Source: Patescibacteria group bacterium (lineage in GTDB: Bacteria > Patescibacteriota > Minisyncoccia > Moranbacterales > SCTJ01). Taken from it: DNA of 32,579 nucleotides. Location of the stretch: NCBI GenBank assembly GCA_004297805.1, contig SCTJ01000005.1:1-32579 (forward strand), written 5' to 3'. Positions 26,009 to 32,579 of the stretch are shown here, piece by piece (position 1 is the stretch's first letter; each line of letters opens with the position of its first letter). Position numbers and translations under genes: made by a program. The notes under the pieces were generated by a model. That model ran no database searches. It was given only the letters and a program-made list of their open reading frames with translations, and was not told the DNA's origin.

Positions 26009-27291
26009 GCTTTGACCTTTTTACAAATCAGACTAAACGGCTTGATAGTTTTGAGACTTGTTTTGAGAAAGTAGCCTTTACCATGCCCGCCATGCGCCGA
26101 GGCTATTTTCTCCATCTTATCATTATATAGCGAATTGATACGAAATGGAATGTTGCGATTGGGCGTGACAACTTCAATCGAATCTTTGACGCGCAGCGCG
26201 TTGTGCACCTTGATTTTCAGTAGGCCTTTTTTGTTTTCCAACACCTCGCCCACAAATTGGCGTCGTGTGGCCACGTGCGAGTCGTCAAAGTTGTGTTCTG
26301 GCTCCTTGCCCAGCAGAAACCCAGTAGTATAGCCGCGATGCACCAAACTGTTCAGTTCCCGCTGTTGCGCCTGGATAACTTTACGGGCTTTTGATTTCGA
26401 GCCTTTGACTTGGATTTGATCTATCACCTTTCGATAGGCCCGCGTGGCCACCGCCAAATAGAACACGCTTTTGTTGCGCCCCTCAATCTTGAAAGATGTT
26501 ACTCCGGCTTTTTTTAGTTCATCCAAATGGGCCAGTAGGTTCAGGTCCTTGCTGTTGAAAAAATAAGTGCCCTTTTCATCTTCTTCTAAGTCAATTTCAA
26601 ATTCCCCCTTCTCATCCTCCACTGTCATCGCTAACGTTCTACGTTTTGCGCTATGCGCTCCACGATAGCGCCAGCGACAGGCCTGCACGCAATCACCCAG
26701 GTTCGCCGAGCGTCCCGTCATCCACTTGCTGAGGATGCAGCGGCCAGAATAACTCATGCACATCGCTCCATGCACAAAACATTCCAATTCCACGCCGGGA
26801 TTACTTTGGTGGATCTCTTTAATTTCCGACAAACTAACCTCCCGCGCCAAAATTATTCTTTTGATTCCCTGATTCGCCCAAAATTTGACGGCCTCAGCGT
26901 TGGTGGCATTGGCTTGCGTAGAAAGATGAATTTCAGCTTTCGGATAATATTGCTTCACCAAACTCAGAATGCCTGGATCGGAAAGAATAATAGCGTCCGG
27001 TTTGATTCGCCGCAGAAATTGAAGGTGCTTTTTAATCTTGGCCAGATGATGATTATGGGCGTAGATATTGAGCGTAACATAAAACTTTTTCTTTAAGCGG
27101 TGAGCTTCCCTGACCGCCTTTTCCAAATTCTCCTCCGTGAAAGCATTGATGCGCGCCCGCATGGAAAAATCCGGAATACCCGCATAGACCGCATCCGCTC
27201 CATAAACCAGGGCATAGCGCATTTTGTCTGGCGAACCTGCCGGTGCCAGAAGCTCAACCGCCTGATTATTTCGTTTCAGCATCTTTTTCAT
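26005..27291 (-). CDS. Peptidase U32 family protein, YegQ/TrhP-like (tRNA U34 hydroxylation)
   Basis: VELLAPAGSPDKMRYALVYGADAVYAGIPDFSMRARINAFT, STQANATNAEAVKFWANQGIKRIILAREVSLSEI, ELECFVHGAMCMSYSGRCILSKWMTGRSANLGDCVQACRWRY. Confidence 0.94.
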   Translation of the reverse strand: MKKMLKRNNQAVELLAPAGSPDKMRYALVYGADAVYAGIPDFSMRARINAFTEENLEKAVREAHRLKKKFYVTLNIYAHNHHLAKIKKHLQFLRRIKPDAIILSDPGILSLVKQYYPKAEIHLSTQANATNAEAVKFWANQGIKRIILAREVSLSEIKEIHQSNPGVELECFVHGAMCMSYSGRCILSKWMTGRSANLGDCVQACRWRYRGAHSAKRRTLAMTVEDEKGEFEIDLEEDEKGTYFFNSKDLNLLAHLDELKKAGVTSFKIEGRNKSVFYLAVATRAYRKVIDQIQVKGSKSKARKVIQAQQRELNSLVHRGYTTGFLLGKEPEHNFDDSHVATRRQFVGEVLENKKGLLKIKVHNALRVKDSIEVVTPNRNIPFRINSLYNDKMEKIASAHGGHGKGYFLKTSLKTIKPFSLICKKVKA

Positions 27292-27347
27292 ATATATAAC
27301 CTAGGTCGGGGGGCTCATTTAGTCAATCGATGCCGACTACCCTACGG

Positions 27348-27375
27348 TTGACTGAACAGCTATAATTGTTATAAT
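27348..27375 (+). promoter_or_regulatory. Sigma70-type promoter upstream of tRNA-Asn
   Basis: TTGACT (27348-27353), 16-nt spacer, TATAAT (27370-27375). Confidence 0.7.
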
Positions 27376-27500
27376 ACGCCTATTGTTTTCTTGAGAATTT
27401 ACACGCATAAAACACTATTCCACGATAGCTACCTGCCGGCAGGCAGGGTTCAACAAAATACGAAGAATGTTTTATTCTGCACAATAAAAAAGCATGAGGC

Positions 27501-27572
<72 letters not shown>

Positions 27573-27632
27573 CTTTGTGCTTTTATTTTTTGGCATAGGT
27601 TCTGCGCCCGAGGCGCATCCGCCTTTGGCGGA

Positions 27633-27650
27633 GAATCCTGGTCGCGGAGC
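27633..27650 (+). repeat. Partial duplicate of the tRNA-Asn 3' end
   Basis: 18-bp exact copy GAATCCTGGTCGCGGAGC of tRNA-Asn positions 27556-27573. Confidence 0.85.
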
Positions 27651-27660
27651 CAGATGCATG

Positions 27661-27686
27661 AAGCCACTTATTTTTAGTGGCTTTTT
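27661..27686 (+). terminator. Rho-independent terminator after tRNA-Asn
   Basis: AAGCCACT-tattttt-AGTGGCTT then TTT. Confidence 0.8.
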
Positions 27687-27781
27687 GCTTTTTATTAACC
27701 AAGAGTCGCGGTTTCAAAATAAGAAATAAGCCGATCCTTTGGATATCTGAATGAGATTAAAACTTATGATATAATTAATCT

Positions 27782-28343
27782 ATGGCAAACTTTCATTTAT
27801 TGCTTATTATCGCTTGCTTTCTAGTCATGGCTGTTACTTGGGTAGCAACTGCTTTTTCTACCAAGCGAGTGGCCAAAAAAATCCGGAGGATGGATTTTGC
27901 GTTTTATTTTCTATGTGACCATAATCTTGTTTATTTATCTGCAAAAGAATATTGATTTTTTAGCAATTAGTTTGTGGCCAAAAACATTGGCAACTTATAT
28001 CGTCGCTGACATTGCCACATTTGCAGGTTTACTTATGATGTTTTCGGGGCGGTTATCTCTAGGTAAAAACTGGAGTGCAAATATTGTAATAAAAGAAAGT
28101 CATGAACTAGTTACCAGTGGGCCATATGCCTATGTTCGCCATCCGATTTACAGCGGCTTAATTTTAATGGTTTTAGGAGTTGTTTTGTATGTTGATACGT
28201 TGGGCTGGCTAGCATTCTTTGTTATATTTTTCCTTGGTGCTTATTATAAAGCTCGGAAAGAAGAGAAAATATTAACAGATCATTTCCCGGGCTATCTTGA
28301 ATACAAAAATAAGGTTAAGGCGCTGATTCCATTCATATTTTAA
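27782..28343 (+). pseudogene. Isoprenylcysteine carboxyl methyltransferase (ICMT)-like membrane protein, apparent frameshift at an A7 tract
   Basis: Frame A MANFHLLLIIACFLVMAVTWVATAFSTKRVAKK ends in AAAAAAA (27875-27881); frame B continues SGGWILRFIFYVTIILFIYL...SGRLSLGKNWSANIVIKESHELVTSGPYAYVRHPIYSGLILMVLG. Conserved C-terminal part is the track ORF at 27897 (TTG start). Confidence 0.75.
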
Positions 28344-28487
28344 TCTTGCAATAACTTTTCCGGATATTTTAAGCAACATTCGGGCACCAGTCGAGAACCG
28401 TCCTCGATTTATATTGCTCTGAAATTCGGTTGAATTAAGCAGCGAGAGGTGGTAAAGTCGAGATGTAGCATAAATCATCTTAAAAGT

Positions 28488-29228
28488 ATGAAAGGATATA
28501 AAATTTTAGCCATAGATGAAACGGGCAAGGCCAGCCTAACGCACAAGTCAAAAAACTTCGTTTTGTCCGGAATAATAATTCCTGAAAGTTTTAAGCCCAG
28601 GCTAAACAAGGCTATGTGCAAACTAAAAAAGAAGCATTTCGACAATGAAGAGCTTGTTTTTCACTGCAGGGACATGATTCGCAAAAAGGGGCCCTTTGCT
28701 TGTTTGCGTGAAGATGCAAATAAGGAAATACAATTTTGGTCAGAGTTCACTGCCATTCTAAACGCCGATGCCATATCTTTGGCTTTCGTGATAGCGGACA
28801 AGACTAAAGCTAAAAAATTGGGATGGAACGAAATAGCAATACTTCGAAAAGCCTACAATAAAATTTTGGAAGAATTTGTGAAAAATCATCTGGATACTGC
28901 TACTAGCGGCAAAATAATAGTTGAGTCAGATTCATCCCAAGACAAATATCTGATAGAGGCACACGCGAGATTACAAGCAACCGGAATACCATCAGAAGGC
29001 ATCAGCGGTTCGGATTATCGTGGAAAAATAACCTCGCTGAGTTTGGTAAATAAGCTGAATTTGGATGACGATATACAGATAGCGGATAGTTTGGCCTTAA
29101 TGGCAGATATGATATATGAAATGAAAATTGGAAAACTGAAGAAACTTACAGCAGTTGAGCGGATGATGAAAAGACTAATTGAACGAAAAATGAAGAATAA
29201 GCTGGGAATATTTGAAATACTTGCCTAA
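28488..29228 (+). CDS. DUF3800-like protein
   Basis: YKILAIDETGKASLTHKSKNFVLSGIIIPESF (N-terminal D-E-S/T-G motif) and DDDIQIADSLALMADMIYEM (C-terminal acidic motif). ATG at 28488 preferred over the track start at 28449. Confidence 0.72.
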   Translation: MKGYKILAIDETGKASLTHKSKNFVLSGIIIPESFKPRLNKAMCKLKKKHFDNEELVFHCRDMIRKKGPFACLREDANKEIQFWSEFTAILNADAISLAFVIADKTKAKKLGWNEIAILRKAYNKILEEFVKNHLDTATSGKIIVESDSSQDKYLIEAHARLQATGIPSEGISGSDYRGKITSLSLVNKLNLDDDIQIADSLALMADMIYEMKIGKLKKLTAVERMMKRLIERKMKNKLGIFEILA

Positions 29229-29230
29229 AT

Positions 29231-29273
29231 AAAAAATCGGCCATGGCTATCCGCACATATACCGATTCTTTAT
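29231..29273. repeat. 43-bp direct repeat, copy 1
   Basis: AAAAAATCGGCCATGGCTATCCGCACATATACCGATTCTTTAT; contains AATCGG/CCGATT inverted ends. Confidence 0.95.
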
Positions 29274-29309
29274 ACACAATAATACACTGTTTTCATGAAA
29301 AATACAACA

Positions 29310-29352
29310 AAAAAATCGGCCATGGCTATCCGCACATATACCGATTCTTTAT
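29310..29352. repeat. 43-bp direct repeat, copy 2
   Basis: Identical to copy 1, period 79 bp. Confidence 0.95.
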
Positions 29353-29492
29353 CCCTCATAATATGCTTTTTTACATAAAATGTCAAGTAACCGGAATAAC
29401 CTGTCTCAGAAGGGTAAGCTTACTGATATCCCGGATAATAATAGGCCAATTTAAGGTTCTAGGTTCATTCACTAAGCGGAGCAAATTGCAAA

Positions 29493-29520
29493 CGATGGCC
29501 TATTATGGCCATTTTTTATT
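29493..29520 (+). terminator. Hairpin terminator
   Basis: ATGGCC-tattat-GGCCAT followed by TTTTT. Confidence 0.65.
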
Positions 29521-29582
29521 TGTGGAATTATTGTCACCAAAGAATGTATTAGCTTGTGTCAATAATAATTTATAAACAGCAT

Positions 29583-30179
29583 ATGAGAAAAATTATTGTT
29601 CTCGAGTTTCTTTCGCTGGACGGCGTGATGCAGGCGCCTGGCGGACCGGAAGAAGACACTTCGGGTGGTTTCAAATATGGTGGATGGACGGTTCCCTATT
29701 TCGATGACTTCGCGGGCAAACTCATGGGTGAGCAAATGAGCAAACCGGCTGATCTGCTTTTGGGCCGAAAAACATTTGAAATATTCGCCGCCTATTGGCC
29801 TCAGCATGAAAGTGGCTGGCCGGGCATCAACACGATGACCAAGTATGTTGCTTCAACTACCCTGACCAGTCACGAATGGCAAAACTCCGTCTTTTTTAAA
29901 GGAAATGTGGTGGAGAAAATAAAGAAACTCAAAGCGCAAACTGGCCCTGATTTTCAGGTGTACGGTAGCGGCAATCTCATGCAGACATTAATGCAGCATG
30001 ATTTGGTAGATGAATTTTGGCTCAAAATATTTCCGGTGACACTTGGCCAAGGAAAACGCTTGTTTGCAGAAGGCACTCTCCCTGCCGCCTTCACCCTGGA
30101 GAAATCGCAGACATCACCCAAAGGGGTTATCTTTGCCTCTTACAAACGGGCGGGGGAAGTTAAAACCGGGTCGTTTTGA
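29583..30179 (+). CDS. Dihydrofolate reductase family protein (RibD C-terminal-like)
   Basis: MRKIIVLEFLSLDGVMQAPGGPEEDTSGGFKYGGWTVPYFDD, LLLGRKTFEIFAAYWP, VYGSGNLMQTLMQHDLVDEFWLKIFPVTLGQGKRLF. Confidence 0.95.
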   Translation: MRKIIVLEFLSLDGVMQAPGGPEEDTSGGFKYGGWTVPYFDDFAGKLMGEQMSKPADLLLGRKTFEIFAAYWPQHESGWPGINTMTKYVASTTLTSHEWQNSVFFKGNVVEKIKKLKAQTGPDFQVYGSGNLMQTLMQHDLVDEFWLKIFPVTLGQGKRLFAEGTLPAAFTLEKSQTSPKGVIFASYKRAGEVKTGSF

Positions 30180-30201
30180 TAAAATAGGCTTTCCATAAAA
30201 C

Positions 30202-30429
30202 ATGGGCAAATCAACAATTACAGGACGCGTCAATGCAACAGCCCTCAGATTGCTGGAACAACATCCGGAAGGACTGCGCTGGTCAGAGCTGCTCTCGAAA
30301 ATCAAGGAAGCAGACCGCGGCTTGCATCCCAAGACAGTCAATGGTTGTGTCTGGAAACTGGTCCAGAGATTTCCTGACAAGGTTTACAAACCATCTAAGG
30401 GGCTTTTTCGTCTACTTAAGTATAAATAA
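30202..30429 (+). CDS. Small winged-helix-like protein
   Basis: 75 aa; ATALRLLEQHPEGLRWSELLSKIKEADRGLHPKTVNGCVWKLVQRFPDKVYKPSKGLFRLLKY, a wHTH-like pattern. Confidence 0.65.
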   Translation: MGKSTITGRVNATALRLLEQHPEGLRWSELLSKIKEADRGLHPKTVNGCVWKLVQRFPDKVYKPSKGLFRLLKYK

Positions 30430-30480
30430 AAAAATATTAGGGGTAAATTCCACGAAACAATTGCGAAGTAAGGCGGAACA

Positions 30481-30506
30481 AGCACCCGATAAAGCGGGTG
30501 TTTTTG
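30481..30506 (+). terminator. Rho-independent terminator
   Basis: CACCCG-ataaag-CGGGTG followed by TTTTTG. Confidence 0.88.
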
Positions 30507-30618
30507 TTTACCATATTGCCAATTTGCAGGCCCTAATACCCTAAAAAGCTTATGGTGCATTTTTAAACCACTTGAACATTAAATGATTTGTTGGCCAAAA
30601 TGTGCTAAAGTTAGCCAT

Positions 30619-31200
30619 ATGACAAGTGAATTCGAAAAAAACCAATTTGAACAAAATCTCCTGGCCGAAAAGGAACTGGAGAAAATAAATATTGTAGAAG
30701 AAAAACTGGTTGATAAGTACAAAAAGTACGAAGAATTAAAATCCTTTGTGATTTATCTTTCGGCCATGGAAAGAATTTTTACCCAATTCAGAATCTTTGA
30801 GTCAACTCCAACCGTAATCAAGGAAGAAATCATCAAGACGGAAACCTATCTTTTCAGCCAGGATGTGGCCCTAGATGAATCCGTGTTTCATTCTATCAGA
30901 GACGACTTCAGCTCAGTGTATCTTACGGTCTCTCAGATTTGCGACATCGCAGAAAAACTGCTGCAAAAATTTGGCGATAATGAAGACTGCCAGAATTTTA
31001 TCAAATCTCTCCGAGATATTTCCCTCATTCTTGTAGAAGCACAGAAAGAACATTTTTCCATTGATGCGATTCAGGAACGAGTTTGCCGGTCCAAAATGAA
31101 TGCTCTTTGCGCCGATGGCGATCCGGAGCTGGTGGTCTTGGAGAACATTTATGTAGAATTTAAGGCTGAGATTGAAAAAATAAGGAATATTCCAGTCTAG
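30619..31200 (+). CDS. Hypothetical helix-rich protein
   Basis: ~193 aa from the ATG at 30619 (MTSEFEKNQFEQNLLAEKELEKINIVEEKLVDKYKKYEEL...); no recognised family. Confidence 0.65.
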   Translation: MTSEFEKNQFEQNLLAEKELEKINIVEEKLVDKYKKYEELKSFVIYLSAMERIFTQFRIFESTPTVIKEEIIKTETYLFSQDVALDESVFHSIRDDFSSVYLTVSQICDIAEKLLQKFGDNEDCQNFIKSLRDISLILVEAQKEHFSIDAIQERVCRSKMNALCADGDPELVVLENIYVEFKAEIEKIRNIPV

Positions 31201-31345
31201 AGTCCCGATATCGTCCCCTCCAAAGGCGGGCGGGCAGTCCCCGGAGTAGACGAAAATAACATCCCTATTGGATTATTTTTACGCCTGAGTATGACCGTTG
31301 GTGTTAAGCTATGCCCTGGACAATAAGCCTTAATTAAAAAGATCT

Positions 31346-31897
31346 ATGCATCCAATTGAAGATCTAACCAAAGAACACGGTCCGATTAAATTAATGCTCC
31401 GCATTTTGGAAAGGATTAACGAGAAGATTGTAAATGGTGAACCAATCGCAACCGCTGATCTAAACGATGGAGTCACCTTTATCAAGGAATTTGCGGATAA
31501 GTGCCACCACGGCAAGGAAGAAGCCTTATTGTTTCCGGCGATGAAAAAAAATAATATCCGGAAGGAAATTGAACTCATCGATATTCTTGTGGCAGAACAC
31601 GCCGAGGGCCGGGGCTATGTCAAAAATATAGTCGAGGCAATCTCCCAAAAGGGAGACAACCTCAAAAATTTCGCGGAAGTTTTTGTGGATAATTCCAAAA
31701 AATATATCACTCTTCTAGATCAGCACATAGACAAGGAGAATGTAATTCTTTTTCCCGAAGCCAATGCTTCCCTCTCTGAGGCACAACTCAAAGAGTTGGC
31801 GAGTGGCTTTGAGAATGTAGAAAAAAATATTATCGGAGAAAAAAGACACGAGGAACTTTACGGCATCGTCCATAAGCTAAAGGCAACCTACCTCTAG
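31346..31897 (+). CDS. Hemerythrin HHE cation-binding domain protein
   Basis: MHPIEDLTKEHGPIKLML, KCHHGKEEALLFPAM, LVAEHAEGRGYV, LLDQHIDKENVILFPEA: His/Glu ligand pattern of hemerythrin. Confidence 0.93.
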   Translation: MHPIEDLTKEHGPIKLMLRILERINEKIVNGEPIATADLNDGVTFIKEFADKCHHGKEEALLFPAMKKNNIRKEIELIDILVAEHAEGRGYVKNIVEAISQKGDNLKNFAEVFVDNSKKYITLLDQHIDKENVILFPEANASLSEAQLKELASGFENVEKNIIGEKRHEELYGIVHKLKATYL

Positions 31898-32129
31898 CAA
31901 GCAGCCCCAGTAGCGTCGGGGCTAACTAAGGCAGCCCTCTATTCGCAGGGGGACTATTTTTTTATAACCGAATAAACTATAGAACTTTTTATGATCATGG
32001 AAAACTGGCCCAGAGGCGAACCGAAAACAGCTAACTAAGCAGAGCTATTACCATAACACAGGCTGAAATTAATTCTCATGGATAGTTGTATGTTATTGTG
32101 TAGTTAATAATTTGCATAAGATATCCCCT

Positions 32130-32579
32130 ATGGAAACGAAAAAGATAATCGGTGTCGTAGCGATCGTCGTCATCCTGACCGCAGGCGGTTTTTATTTCTT
32201 CAGAAAAAGTTCCCCCGTAGACACTCCAAAAGATTCCGCTGTGAGCGTCGACAAGTCAGCCCAGTCCAACGCTAACCTAGCGCTAAATACCGCTACTGAT
32301 CCTAATCTGGGTACATATCTAGTCGCCCCCAATGGTATGACTCTGTATCTGTATACCAAAGACACGCCGGGAACAAGCAACTGTTACGAGCAATGTGCTG
32401 TAAACTGGCCTCCACTTATCGTTGAGTCCGCTTCATCCTTGAAAGCTGCAGCATCTGTTACCGGAACGATCGCTACCACTACACGTACGGATGGAAAATT
32501 ACAATTAACCTATGATGGAATCCCTCTTTATTATTGGATCAAGGATACCAAGCCAGGCGACACGACCGGACAGAATGTT
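32130..32579 (+). CDS. COG4315-like secreted/lipoprotein repeat protein (truncated by window edge)
   Basis: METKKIIGVVAIVVILTAGGFYFFRK signal/TM; GTYLVAPNGMTLYLYTKDTPGTSNCYEQCAVNWPPLIV and LTYDGIPLYYWIKDTKPGD (Y-x-aromatic-xxD repeats). No stop before the window end. Confidence 0.88.
   Translation, partial: METKKIIGVVAIVVILTAGGFYFFRKSSPVDTPKDSAVSVDKSAQSNANLALNTATDPNLGTYLVAPNGMTLYLYTKDTPGTSNCYEQCAVNWPPLIVESASSLKAAASVTGTIATTTRTDGKLQLTYDGIPLYYWIKDTKPGDTTGQNV

Noticed and set aside
29231-29352. CRISPR array (43-bp repeat, 36-bp spacer)
   Set aside because: Only two repeats, the spacer resembles the downstream flank (a diverged tandem duplication), and no cas genes are in the window.
29243-29575. 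110-aa ORF across the 43-bp repeats
   Set aside because: The two repeat copies are read in different frames and the peptide is not protein-like; the region is better explained as non-coding repeats.

Overview
The window looks like a chromosome segment of a bacterium with Patescibacteria/CPR-like features (inferred from gene content and style; no search was run). Positions 1-27,300 are a dense housekeeping block, almost all on the minus strand: ppsA (truncated at the window edge), a SemiSWEET-like protein, pyk, a DUF4870-like protein, a Trm9-like methyltransferase, dxs, rlmN, purH, a standalone IMP-cyclohydrolase-like domain, a PAS protein, glmS, an Nramp-family transporter, a HAD protein, yvcK, a sugar nucleotidyltransferase, a TrmB-family regulator, two hypotheticals, tsaC, leuS, folD and a U32 peptidase/TrhP-like protein. 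Plus-strand exceptions are elp3, a GIY-YIG ORF and a Nudix ORF. From tRNA-Asn(GUU) at 27.5 kb onward, all genes are on the plus strand and look accessory: an ICMT-like methyltransferase with an apparent frameshift, DUF3800, a RibD/DHFR-like protein, a small winged-helix-like protein, a coiled hypothetical, hemerythrin and a COG4315-like lipoprotein. The strongest leads are: (1) a Trm9/ALKBH8-like methyltransferase divergent from a bacterial Elp3, with both start codons inside one CATG, suggesting a bacterial cm5U/mcm5U34 pathway; (2) a ~390-nt, promoter-preceded, hairpin-rich non-coding region upstream of the TrmB-NTase-YvcK operon; (3) a GIY-YIG ORF bracketed by inverted REP-like palindromes; (4) a PurH whose cyclohydrolase domain lacks the catalytic-motif Lys, next to a high-GC standalone cyclohydrolase-like domain that keeps it; (5) a DUF3800 gene followed by two exact 43-bp repeats; and (6) several gene-end relics (glmS 3', leuS 5', tRNA-Asn 3').
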